Of a DNA stretch of 52,807 nt, positions 45,572 to 52,807 are shown one piece after another. Made by a program: the position numbers and the translations under genes. The stretch's first letter is position 1. Each line of letters opens with the position of its first letter. This stretch comes from Sphingobacteriales bacterium (GTDB lineage: Bacteria; Bacteroidota; Bacteroidia; CAILMK01; JAAYUY01). Where the stretch lies: contig JAAYUY010000193.1 of NCBI GenBank assembly GCA_012517435.1, positions 1 through 52,807 of the forward strand, given 5' to 3'. Below the pieces are notes generated by a model. It saw nothing but the letters and a program-made list of their open reading frames with translations. It was not told the DNA's origin and ran no database searches.

Positions 45572-46048
45572 ATGATTAAAATTTCCGAAAACTTACTCGA
45601 TAAAGTCAGCAGTGGAGCAAAAGAAAGCAGCAGAAAGCGTCAGCATTTTAATTTTCATCAAAACTATCAGGAAAGCATACAGCGGTTGATCAATGCTTTC
45701 GAGCCTGACAGCTATTTCCGGCCTCATAATCATACCGATTCGGGCATTACGGAAATTCTGATCCTGATAAGAGGAAGTTTTGTGGTTGTCATTTTTGATG
45801 ATTTTGGTGAGATACTGGATTATAGTGTTATCAGTAAAGATAGTGGATGCTATGGCGTTGAAATACAGCCACATGAATGGCATTCAACCATTGCCCTTGA
45901 ACCGGAAACGGTTATGTATGAAGTAAAGCAAGGCCCTTTTGATGAAAACAGGGCAAAAGTATTTGCTCCATGGTCTCCTGAAGAGAATTCTGAAGAATCA
46001 AAACAATTTAATCAGTTGATATTAAAAAAATTAGGGATTAATTCCTAA
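45572..46048 (+). CDS. WbuC-family cupin protein
   Basis: The 158-residue protein has a cupin metal site (FRPHNHTDSGITEILILIRG, then HEWHST) and the N-terminal RKRQHFNFHQ typical of the WbuC family. WbuC proteins are usually found in O-antigen or capsule clusters and may act on nucleotide sugars, but their reaction is unproven. Here the gene lies away from the polysaccharide operon, three bases after the deaminase stop. Its 3' end overlaps the DMT transporter on the other strand by 18 bases. Confidence 0.8.
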   Translation: MIKISENLLDKVSSGAKESSRKRQHFNFHQNYQESIQRLINAFEPDSYFRPHNHTDSGITEILILIRGSFVVVIFDDFGEILDYSVISKDSGCYGVEIQPHEWHSTIALEPETVMYEVKQGPFDENRAKVFAPWSPEENSEESKQFNQLILKKLGINS

Positions 46049-46939
46049 TCGCTTCAGCCACTTCGACTGCCGGGTATTGACAAGCAGCACACCTGCAAGT
46101 ATTAAAAATATCCATAAAAACTGGGTAAGGCCAATTTTCTCACCGTCCCATATTCCCCACATCAGTGCAACGATAGGCATCAGGTAGGTAACAGAGGCTG
46201 CAAATACAGCCGTTGTCATTTTTATCAGACGGTTAAACAAAAGCATGGAAATGCCTGTACCTATCATCCCTAAAATGGCAATATATCCTATTCCTTCAAG
46301 TTTTTCAGGAGATTGAATAGTTTCAGGAATAAATTCTGTGAAAAAAAGAAGGATGAATGAGGTAATGATTCCTGTAAAGAATACCGAGAATACGGTGATG
46401 GAAACCGGATCGACTTCTTTCAGCCAGGTTTTAACCACATTGGTATTGAATGCATAACAAATGGTAGCCATCAGCACCATCATGGCATAGTGAAAATTGA
46501 ACTGAAAATCATTGCCTCCGCTGACGGAAATTAAACCGACTGCTCCTGCCAGCCCGATCATGACACCCACAACATTGTACCATCTTGTTCTGGTTTTAAA
46601 GAACAACAAGCCGATAATCAGGGTGAAAAGGGTGGTCAGCGAGTTCAGTACCCCGGCAGTTGCGCTGTCGATGCCTGTTTCTGCCCATGCAAACAGGATG
46701 GCTGGAGTTGCAATACCGACTGCTCCCGAAAGAAAACAGAGCATGGTTTGTTTAAACGTAACCTTCCTGAACTGTTTCCAGACAAAAGGCAGAAAGAGTA
46801 AAAATGCAAAACTGACCCTGAGTAATCCGGTTTCAACAGGAGAGTAAAATATAATGGCTTTTTTGATTAACAGGAAGGATGTGCCCCAAACCAGCACAAG
46901 GATGCACAAAATCAGCCATGCCAATATGTTGTTTTTCAT
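46031..46939 (-). CDS. EamA/DMT-family transporter
   Basis: ATG 46939 gives a 302-residue protein with about ten membrane segments, the usual DMT architecture of two EamA repeats. A longer frame from 47113 would run into the barrel gene and is rejected. Typical features are the N-terminal VLVWGTSFLLIKK and the later VTYLMPIVALMWGIWDGEKI segment. Substrates of this family are diverse (amino acids, nucleotides, sugars) and cannot be assigned. It follows the barrel gene by four bases, and its 3' end overlaps the convergent cupin gene by 18 bases. Confidence 0.88.
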   Translation of the reverse strand: MKNNILAWLILCILVLVWGTSFLLIKKAIIFYSPVETGLLRVSFAFLLFLPFVWKQFRKVTFKQTMLCFLSGAVGIATPAILFAWAETGIDSATAGVLNSLTTLFTLIIGLLFFKTRTRWYNVVGVMIGLAGAVGLISVSGGNDFQFNFHYAMMVLMATICYAFNTNVVKTWLKEVDPVSITVFSVFFTGIITSFILLFFTEFIPETIQSPEKLEGIGYIAILGMIGTGISMLLFNRLIKMTTAVFAASVTYLMPIVALMWGIWDGEKIGLTQFLWIFLILAGVLLVNTRQSKWLKRLGINP

Positions 46940-46943
46940 CGGA

Positions 46944-47636
46944 TCAGAAGGTATAGCCAATGGAAAGGGCTGTCCGCAGCATGACAAATCCGAACGGCAG
47001 ATGAACGGTGGCTTTGTCGTTAATGAAGTTAAATAACATTTGTCCCAGGCCAAAGAGTCCGTTCTGGTCAAGGCCGTCAATGCCAATGACATCAAGAATG
47101 GCTTTTTCGTCAATTAATCCGGTAAAATTTCCGCTGAAATCGAACCAGGAAAAGCGAAGTCCGCCAAAGGCAAAATCAAGGCTCAACCTGTCGGAAAGCC
47201 TGAAATTATAGCCAAATTGCAGTCCTATGCCTTTTTCCGTAAGTTTTAGTTTTACGGTATAATCAACCAGATTAACACTGTCGTAGCTTATTTTCCCATT
47301 CCATTTCGAAGTCAGATGGGAATACCTGAGATAGGGACCTAAATAGAATCCGTGATTGGCTTCATGATTGACATAAAACCTGAATTCCGGATTGATAAAA
47401 TATCCCCTCAGATTGTACCTCCACTGCTTGACATCAGCAGCAGGGAACAAGGTGCCTTTGGGATAGTGAAAGCCTGCAGAGAGACTCAGGCTGTTGTTGT
47501 CGTTGAAAACATATTCTCCTGAAAGTGAAAGATTATTAAAGACCAGTGAGGGAAGATTGGCTTTCAGGGTAAATTGTGCATGAGAAGTTTTGAAACAAAA
47601 CAACAGGCAGGAAATCAGCAAAAATTTGAATTTCAT
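46944..47636 (-). CDS. Outer membrane beta-barrel protein (DUF3575-like)
   Basis: The 230-residue protein has a signal peptide (1-20, SHAQ) and a barrel of alternating strands, with NLRGYFINPEFRFYV, GFYLGPYLRYSHL and KGIGLQFGYNFRL. These resemble DUF3575 outer membrane proteins of Bacteroidota, though I give that only moderate weight. A promoter-like box lies just upstream, and the DMT transporter gene follows by four bases, so both may be co-transcribed. Function unknown. Confidence 0.75.
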   Translation of the reverse strand: MKFKFLLISCLLFCFKTSHAQFTLKANLPSLVFNNLSLSGEYVFNDNNSLSLSAGFHYPKGTLFPAADVKQWRYNLRGYFINPEFRFYVNHEANHGFYLGPYLRYSHLTSKWNGKISYDSVNLVDYTVKLKLTEKGIGLQFGYNFRLSDRLSLDFAFGGLRFSWFDFSGNFTGLIDEKAILDVIGIDGLDQNGLFGLGQMLFNFINDKATVHLPFGFVMLRTALSIGYTF

Positions 47637-47663
47637 TCAGGTATATATTAGTATTTTGTGGTG

Positions 47664-47671
47664 CAAAGTTA
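47664..47671 (-). promoter_or_regulatory. Candidate -7 box for the barrel/DMT operon
   Basis: The minus strand reads TAACTTTG, matching TAnnTTTG, 27 bases upstream of the barrel gene start. It lies in the 52-base gap after folD. Confidence 0.45.
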
Positions 47672-47688
47672 AGGAATGCCCGTCAATC

Positions 47689-48573
47689 TTACTTCATCGA
47701 ACGCCTGTTTTTGGCAGCCTGAAGTGTGTTTTGAAGCAAACCAGCAATGGTCATTGGCCCGACACCTCCCGGAACAGGACTGATGTAACTGCATTTTGGT
47801 GAAACCTGCTCAAAATCAACATCTCCTGTTAGCCGGTAACCACTTTTTTTGCTGTTATCGGGGATGGAATTAGTCCCGACATCGATGACCACTGCTCCAT
47901 CTTTTACCATATCAGCCGTAACAAAATGCGCTTTTCCAATGGCAGCCACGAGGATATCGGCCTGTTGTGTAAGTTCAGGTATGTTTTTCGACTGACTGTG
48001 CAGGATGGTAACTGTACAGTTTCCGGGATTTGCCTTTCTGCTGAGCATAACTGCAAGCGGAGTACCTACAATCAGGCTTCTTCCAAGAATAACGCAGTGC
48101 TTTCCGGTTGTTTCGATATGGTAGTGATATAATAAATCCACAATTCCCTTTGGTGTGGCTGGCAGGAGGGCGGGAAGGCCTCTCATCATTTTTCCCAGAT
48201 TTTCAGGGTGAAATCCGTCCACATCTTTTTCTGCCTGTATTCTGATGATAATGTTTTCTTCCCTGATATGAGGCGGAAGGGGTGTCTGAATTATAAACCC
48301 GTCAGTTTCATTTTCTTCATTCAGCAAGTCAATTGTTTCCATAAGCTTTTGCTCAGAGACATTATCCGGAAGGCGGATAAGACGGGAATGAAATCCTGTT
48401 TCTTCACAAGCTTTCAGTTTGTTGCGAACATAGGTTTCGCTCGATGGATTATTCCCAACCAAAACCACGGCAAGTGAGGGTGGTTTCATGCCTGATTCAA
48501 CCATTTGCCTGCACTCCTCTTTTAGTGTGCCCCTGATTTTTTCAGCTACCTGTTTGCCATCCAATAATATCAT
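47689..48573 (-). CDS. folD: Bifunctional methylenetetrahydrofolate dehydrogenase/cyclohydrolase
   Basis: FolD oxidises 5,10-methylene-THF and hydrolyses the product to 10-formyl-THF in one-carbon metabolism. The 294-residue length is typical. Motifs are the catalytic YVRNKLKACEETGF (Tyr and Lys), QTPLPPHI, the NADP-binding GRSLIVGTPLAVML, and the C-terminal PVPGGVGPMTIAGLLQNT. It lies six bases after the glycosyltransferase stop and probably shares an operon with it and rlmB. Confidence 0.96.
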   Translation of the reverse strand: MILLDGKQVAEKIRGTLKEECRQMVESGMKPPSLAVVLVGNNPSSETYVRNKLKACEETGFHSRLIRLPDNVSEQKLMETIDLLNEENETDGFIIQTPLPPHIREENIIIRIQAEKDVDGFHPENLGKMMRGLPALLPATPKGIVDLLYHYHIETTGKHCVILGRSLIVGTPLAVMLSRKANPGNCTVTILHSQSKNIPELTQQADILVAAIGKAHFVTADMVKDGAVVIDVGTNSIPDNSKKSGYRLTGDVDFEQVSPKCSYISPVPGGVGPMTIAGLLQNTLQAAKNRRSMK

Positions 48574-48579
48574 ACTTTA

Positions 48580-49674
48580 TTATTTGTAGTGTTTTACCAA
48601 TAATCTTTTAAGTTCATTGACGAATAACTCATGACCTGTATCTACCCATTGCCTGAACTGTGAGTTATTATACTTTAAATTTTTAAGTTCTTGAATATCA
48701 ATATCTTTGAACTGAGAATATGATTTTCCGGCTCCCGAAAGTTCTGTTTCGCAGGCATTAACTTTTTGTTCCGGATGATTGGGCACTGCTACTACTCCTG
48801 CAGGTTTTCCGATGTAATAGCTTTCGGCAATACCTTCAAATCCGGCTGTTGTCAGAAATATCCGGCAGTTTTGTAATTCATCAAGGAATCGTTCCTGAGT
48901 GAAAGAAAGAAATCTGAGGCGTTGATTCTCCGTGTAATCATCCTTTGACCAGAAAACATGAAATTCAGCATCCGGAAATTTTTTCTGCAGCATCCGTATA
49001 TCATCTGCCAGTCCGGGATAAAGCAGATAAACAAGGATAAAATGTTGATTTTCAGATTTCAACTCTCTTATTTGTTTTCTGATAAGCGGGGGCATGACCA
49101 GCAGCTTATTACGGTTCAGCTTATCCCATTGAAAAAAATGAAGTGCCAATCTTTTTTTTGAGCCGAGTGTGGTGAAAAAATTGACAAGTTCAAGTGATAA
49201 TTTGTGCAAAAATGGCATTCGCGGATAGGAAAACCTGTAATGATAATAAATATACTGATGGGCAATAGAAACAATCAGGCTGTCGGGTTTATAAAACAAA
49301 TACCAGAAACCACACAGAATCTCGTGAAAATTCAGAATCAGATCCGGTTGTGCCCGTTGATATTCCCGGTGAATGAGCCTGACTTGCCTGAGATAAAACG
49401 GAATTCTCAGTAAATTGATGATGAAGGTTTTAAACAGGAGTACCTTTTTAAGGTCATGGGATAAAACCAGTCCCGGGCTTTCAATCTGAACGACCTCATT
49501 TTGAAAAGCCTGAAAAAAATAGTCCGGAATTTTGCGGGAAAAAGATTTTCCGGTGATGACACTGTCAATAATAAATCCCTGATTTTCAAGAATTTCTTTC
49601 ATGGCAATGGCCTGACTCATGTGTCCTCGTCCTTCCCCCTGGACAATCATCATTATTTTCTGCCCTTCCTTCAT
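48580..49674 (-). CDS. GT28/MurG-like glycosyltransferase
   Basis: The 364-residue protein has an N-terminal GEGRGHMSQAIAM motif (GxGH at the start of a GT-B Rossmann domain) and a C-terminal donor-binding region with TTAGFEGIAESYYIGKPAGVVAVP and NHPEQKVNA. This resembles MurG/UGT-type glycosyltransferases that use a nucleotide sugar. Acceptor and sugar cannot be inferred. The start overlaps the stop of rlmB by four bases (ATGA), and folD follows by six bases. Confidence 0.82.
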   Translation of the reverse strand: MKEGQKIMMIVQGEGRGHMSQAIAMKEILENQGFIIDSVITGKSFSRKIPDYFFQAFQNEVVQIESPGLVLSHDLKKVLLFKTFIINLLRIPFYLRQVRLIHREYQRAQPDLILNFHEILCGFWYLFYKPDSLIVSIAHQYIYYHYRFSYPRMPFLHKLSLELVNFFTTLGSKKRLALHFFQWDKLNRNKLLVMPPLIRKQIRELKSENQHFILVYLLYPGLADDIRMLQKKFPDAEFHVFWSKDDYTENQRLRFLSFTQERFLDELQNCRIFLTTAGFEGIAESYYIGKPAGVVAVPNHPEQKVNACETELSGAGKSYSQFKDIDIQELKNLKYNNSQFRQWVDTGHELFVNELKRLLVKHYK

Positions 49675-50453
49675 GAAAGCTTTGAATTCCTTTGCTGTAT
49701 TATTTCATAAAAAATAATTCCTGCCGCCACTGAAACGTTTAAAGAATCAAATTCTCCCATGCCGGGGATACTGACTTCCCCACTGACATGAGCCAGTAGC
49801 TGCATTTGAATTCCTTCATTTTCAGAGCCTAAGATAATGACAGTGGGAAGACTGAAATCGGTTTCAGCAACATTTTTTTCTGCTTTTTCGTGGGCAGCAA
49901 TAATCTGAAATCCGCTGTTTTTCAGGAATTTCAAGGTTTGAACAAGGTTGAAACTCAGGCAAACCGGAACTTTCAGCAAGGCGCCTGCTGAGGTTTTAAC
50001 GGCTTCATCATTAATGGCAGCCGATTCCTTTGCAGGAAGTATAAGTGCGTGAATACCAAAGAAATATGCTGATCTTGCAATAGCTCCTACATTCCTTACA
50101 TCAGTTATTCTGTCGAAAAGAACAAAAACAGGATTTTTACCTTCTTCAAACAATTGTTGTGTCAGGTTTTCAAGATTATGAAAATCAATGGGGGAGAGCA
50201 TGCCAATGATTCCCTGATGGTTGGCACGGCTGATGCGGTTTAATTTTTCTTTAGGAACGAAAACAACGGGAATATTCTGCTGCCTGCAGGTTTTTTCAAG
50301 CAACCTGATTTTTTCGTTGCCTGCATCACGCTGAAAAAAAACTTTACTCAGTGTTTTCCCTGACGACAGGGCTTCCTCCATCGCATGAATTCCTGCAACA
50401 ACCAATGGGTTTTTTGTCATCTTTTGTTTACCGGTGTGAAATTTTTTATTCAT
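49671..50453 (-). CDS. rlmB: 23S rRNA (guanosine-2'-O-)-methyltransferase RlmB-like
   Basis: This SpoU-family 2'-O-methyltransferase has 260 residues. It shows GIHAMEEAL at the N-terminal substrate-binding domain, then LFDRITDVRNVGAIARSAYF with the catalytic Asn-Arg, IILGSENEGI, and SLNVSVAAGII at the trefoil knot that binds S-adenosylmethionine. RlmB methylates G2251 of 23S rRNA; other SpoU members are possible. An alternative ATG at 50420 would drop eleven residues. A near-match -7 element (CATCTTTG, minus strand, 50464-50471) lies just upstream. Confidence 0.9.
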   Translation of the reverse strand: MNKKFHTGKQKMTKNPLVVAGIHAMEEALSSGKTLSKVFFQRDAGNEKIRLLEKTCRQQNIPVVFVPKEKLNRISRANHQGIIGMLSPIDFHNLENLTQQLFEEGKNPVFVLFDRITDVRNVGAIARSAYFFGIHALILPAKESAAINDEAVKTSAGALLKVPVCLSFNLVQTLKFLKNSGFQIIAAHEKAEKNVAETDFSLPTVIILGSENEGIQMQLLAHVSGEVSIPGMGEFDSLNVSVAAGIIFYEIIQQRNSKLS

Positions 50454-50506
50454 TTTTGAATGACAAAGATGAGTATTAATTTTCTATTTAAAGACCGGTT
50501 TTTACA

Positions 50507-51007
50507 ATGAAAATAGCCTTAATCAGCGATACCCACAACAGCCTTGACCCGATCATTGAGCAAAACCTTCACCTGTGTGATGAAATCTGGCACGCTGGCG
50601 ACATCGGAACCCGTTACTTTTATGAGAAACTGGAATCCATTAAACCCATCAGGGCAGTTTTTGGAAATATTGACGGATTTGCTCTTCGGATATTTTTACC
50701 TGAAATTCAACTGATTGATTTGGAAGGGGTGAAAGTACTGATGACCCATATTGGCGGTTATCCCGGCCGTTATGCCAAAGGGATTAAAGAGAAATTGAAG
50801 GATTTCCGCCCCGATTTGTTCATTTCAGGTCATTCCCATATTCTTAAGATCATTCCCGACCATGAACTTAACCTGCTACATATCAATCCGGGAGCTGCCG
50901 GGAACTATGGCTTTCATAAGGTGAATACCATGGTTTATTTTGAAATAAAAGAGGGAAGGATTTATGACTTAAAAATCATCGAAGGCAAAAAAAGAAATGT
51001 ACTATGA
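50507..51007 (+). CDS. YfcE-like metallophosphoesterase
   Basis: The 166-residue protein has the calcineurin-like metal motifs LISDTHNSLDP, IWHAGDIG, VFGNIDG, MTHIGGYPG and SGHSHI. YfcE-type enzymes hydrolyse phosphodiesters in vitro; their cellular substrate is not settled. It begins a tightly packed operon: the next start overlaps its stop as ATGA. It diverges from rlmB across a 53-base gap. Confidence 0.92.
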   Translation: MKIALISDTHNSLDPIIEQNLHLCDEIWHAGDIGTRYFYEKLESIKPIRAVFGNIDGFALRIFLPEIQLIDLEGVKVLMTHIGGYPGRYAKGIKEKLKDFRPDLFISGHSHILKIIPDHELNLLHINPGAAGNYGFHKVNTMVYFEIKEGRIYDLKIIEGKKRNVL

Positions 51008-51213
51008 TTGATAAAGACATCAGAATAGAAGATTTGGTGGAGAAATATCCTGACAGTATTGCCTTTCTGGCTGAAAAAGGGATACGTTGCATCAGATGTG
51101 GAGAACCTGTCTGGGGTAGTCTGGAATCGGCTGCGGCTGAAAAAGGTTTTAATGAAAAGGATATTACAAAACTTGTCGAGGAACTTAACCGATTTTTAAA
51201 GATAAACGAATGA
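51004..51213 (+). CDS. Small DUF1858 domain protein
   Basis: The 69-residue protein has a DUF1858-like pattern: DLVEKYPDSIAFLAEKGIRC, then CIRCGEPVWGSLESAAAEKGF, ending in an acidic/amphipathic helix. The Cys-x2-Cys pair (Cys32 and Cys35, with Cys29... uncertain by count) may bind metal or form a disulfide. DUF1858 is often seen alone or fused to redox proteins. It overlaps both neighbours by four bases (ATGA on each side), so it is almost surely co-translated with YfcE and the hydrolase. Confidence 0.82.
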   Translation: MIDKDIRIEDLVEKYPDSIAFLAEKGIRCIRCGEPVWGSLESAAAEKGFNEKDITKLVEELNRFLKINE

Positions 51214-52601
51214 AAAAACTGTTTTTATTCTTTGCAGTAATGCCCGGCCTGATTTTCGGGCAGGATATTTCAGGAACATGGGGAGGGACGCTGGAAGTCA
51301 TGGGCAGCAGCCTGAGAATCGTCTTCAACATTTCTTCTGAAAACGGACAGCTTAAGTCAACCATGGATAGCCCCGATCAGGGTGCATTCGGCATTCCGAT
51401 GGACAATACCGTTTTTAATGGAACTATGCTGAAGATAACTGCCCTGCAAATAATGGGGGAATATGAAGGCGTCATTTCTGATTCTTTTAATTCATTTTCA
51501 GGCACATGGAAACAATCCGGGATGAAATTTCCTTTGAATCTGAAAAAAACCAATGAGTCTGTTACGCTTCGAAGGCCACAACATCCTCAACCTCCTTTTC
51601 CCTATGAGATGAAAGAGGTTACATTCAGGAATGAAAAGGAAAACATTACCCTTTGCGGTACTTTTACGTATCCTTCGCAGAAAGAAGCTTTTCCTGCTGT
51701 CGTACTCATCAGTGGATCAGGAAAACAAAACCGTGATGAGGAAATATTGGGTCATAAACCATTTCTGGTTATTGCTGATTATCTGACACGAAATGGTATC
51801 GGGGTTTTGCGTTTTGACGACAGGGGAGAGGGCTGTTCGGAAGGAGATTTTTCCACCGCAACATCTCAAAATTTTGCACAAGACGTTCAGGCAGCTGTTG
51901 ACTTTCTGAAATCTCAACCTGCTGTGATAAAAGACAGGATTGGATTAATTGGTCACAGCGAGGGCGGACTGATTGCTCCCATGGTAGCTGCAGCGGACAC
52001 ATCCATTTACTTCATTGTTTTACTGGCAGGACCCGGCACCTCGGGGAAAGAAATCCTGATCGACCAGAATGAGTTGATTCTTAAAAGTTATGCTGTGCCT
52101 GACGAAGAAATCAGGAAAAAACAGGCCTTGAATATGGATTTGTATGAAATGGTGATTAACGCTAAAAATATTGAAAAAACGAAGGAAAAGATAGAAAAAA
52201 GGATATTCAGACAGTTAAAAAAGGAAAATTCTGCAAATCTCAGCGATGACATACTGAAAAAGCAGGCAGCATCGCAGGCTGAAGTACTTTGTAGTCCATG
52301 GTTCCGCTATTTTCTGACGTATCAACCGGCCAACGCTTTGTCGAAGGTGAAATGTTTTGTTCTGGCACTAAATGGCAGTCTTGACCTGCAGGTACCTGCC
52401 GACAAAAACTTGTCTGCCATCGAAAAAATATTAAAAGAATCTGGTAATCAGAAATATACGATTAAGAAATTTGAAGGCTTGAATCATCTGTTTCAGCATG
52501 CTACTACAGGAAGTCCTGCTGAATATGTGAAAATTGAAGAGACATTCTCTCCCGAAGTACTTGAATTTATGAAAGACTGGATGATGAGTATCTTAAAATA
52601 G
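51210..52601 (+). CDS. Secreted alpha/beta hydrolase with N-terminal lipocalin-like domain
   Basis: The 463-residue protein has a signal peptide (1-17, ending IFGQ) and an N-terminal beta domain of about 100 residues (DISGTWGGTLEVMGSSLRIVF) that looks lipocalin-like. The catalytic domain has Ser250 in GHSEGG, Asp392 and His426, the triad of S9/dienelactone-type hydrolases. It probably acts as a periplasmic esterase or peptidase; the substrate is unknown. It overlaps the DUF1858 gene by four bases. Confidence 0.88.
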   Translation: MKKLFLFFAVMPGLIFGQDISGTWGGTLEVMGSSLRIVFNISSENGQLKSTMDSPDQGAFGIPMDNTVFNGTMLKITALQIMGEYEGVISDSFNSFSGTWKQSGMKFPLNLKKTNESVTLRRPQHPQPPFPYEMKEVTFRNEKENITLCGTFTYPSQKEAFPAVVLISGSGKQNRDEEILGHKPFLVIADYLTRNGIGVLRFDDRGEGCSEGDFSTATSQNFAQDVQAAVDFLKSQPAVIKDRIGLIGHSEGGLIAPMVAAADTSIYFIVLLAGPGTSGKEILIDQNELILKSYAVPDEEIRKKQALNMDLYEMVINAKNIEKTKEKIEKRIFRQLKKENSANLSDDILKKQAASQAEVLCSPWFRYFLTYQPANALSKVKCFVLALNGSLDLQVPADKNLSAIEKILKESGNQKYTIKKFEGLNHLFQHATTGSPAEYVKIEETFSPEVLEFMKDWMMSILK

Positions 52602-52807
52602 ATTTCCATCTCATGCTGAATGAAACCGTCTTTCCCTGATATTTTCTGAAAACCCGGAATTCGGAACAGGGAATGCGGAATGTTTTAGCAGGCAGTGGGT
52701 AGTTTTCAGTAGGCACGGACAATCTAACTCACCCCCGGCCCCTCTCTTTCGAAAAGAGAGGGGAGCTAATGCCGTTTCCGGATTTGAAGATTGTCTTGTT
52801 AAATGAA
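52602..52807. other. Gene-free right end with intergenic repeat-like sequence
   Basis: I see no gene in the last 206 bases. They include imperfect short direct repeats (GGAATTCGGAACAGGGAATGCGGAATG region) and an inverted repeat near 52739-52763. Confidence 0.5.
52739..52763. repeat. GC-rich inverted repeat
   Basis: CCCCTCTCTTTC faces GAAAAGAGAGGGG, a near-perfect hairpin preceded by CACCCCCGG. The block stands out from its AT-rich surroundings. Similar blocks recur between genes in Bacteroidota genomes, from general knowledge; copies elsewhere cannot be checked here. Confidence 0.6.

Noticed and set aside
46940-47113. Extended N-terminus of the DMT transporter
   Set aside because: The added 58 residues overlap the barrel gene and are not transporter-like; ATG 46939 starts directly before the first membrane segment.

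Overview
The window looks like chromosomal DNA from an AT-rich member of the Bacteroidota. The reasons are type IX secretion (T9SS) C-terminal sorting domains on several secreted proteins, repeated TAnnTTTG-type -7 promoter boxes, weak Shine-Dalgarno signals, an M43 (cytophagalysin-like) metalloprotease, and Bacteroidota-typical families such as MuiA-like DUF4139, DUF3575-like barrels and TPR-cyclases. No species can be named from the sequence alone.

Region 1 (1-7064, minus strand) is the start of an exopolysaccharide operon. It runs galE, single-domain response regulator, receiver-sugar transferase fusion, short TolC-like protein, Wzc-like co-polymerase with two LysM domains, then a Wzx-type flippase that leaves the window. 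The first three genes overlap by 4-8 bases, so signalling and chain initiation are probably translationally coupled.

Region 2 (7375-18570, plus strand) is the standout. It is a compact two-megasynthase NRPS/PKS hybrid followed by its own Sfp-type phosphopantetheinyl transferase. Protein 1 reads A-PCP-KS-AT-ACP-aminotransferase and protein 2 reads C-A-PCP-TE. The predicted chemistry is an amino acid starter (pocket residues proline-like but not canonical), one malonyl extension, conversion of the beta-ketone to a beta-amine, condensation with a valine-like residue, and thioesterase release. I do not recognise this exact assembly line.

Region 3 (18550-33660) mixes pgi, an orphan TAXI binding protein, a T9SS propeller protein, a TPR-adenylate cyclase/HD-domain pair, two paralogous T9SS proteins flanking a duplicated outer-membrane barrel, a phosphodiesterase-TPR-sulfotransferase fusion with a tiny partner gene, and a YceI lipoprotein.

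Region 4 (33661-52807) is mostly housekeeping and envelope genes: tRNA-Leu(CAG), a dicarboxylate/glutamate symporter, an M43 protease, topA, a PBP4-type peptidase, a MuiA-like protein, a lipoprotein, proline dehydrogenase, a guanine-deaminase-like protein, a WbuC cupin, a DMT transporter, an outer-membrane barrel, folD, a glycosyltransferase, rlmB, and a YfcE-DUF1858-hydrolase operon. The right end has no gene but carries a Bacteroidota-like intergenic inverted repeat. No IS element, phage or CRISPR array was seen.
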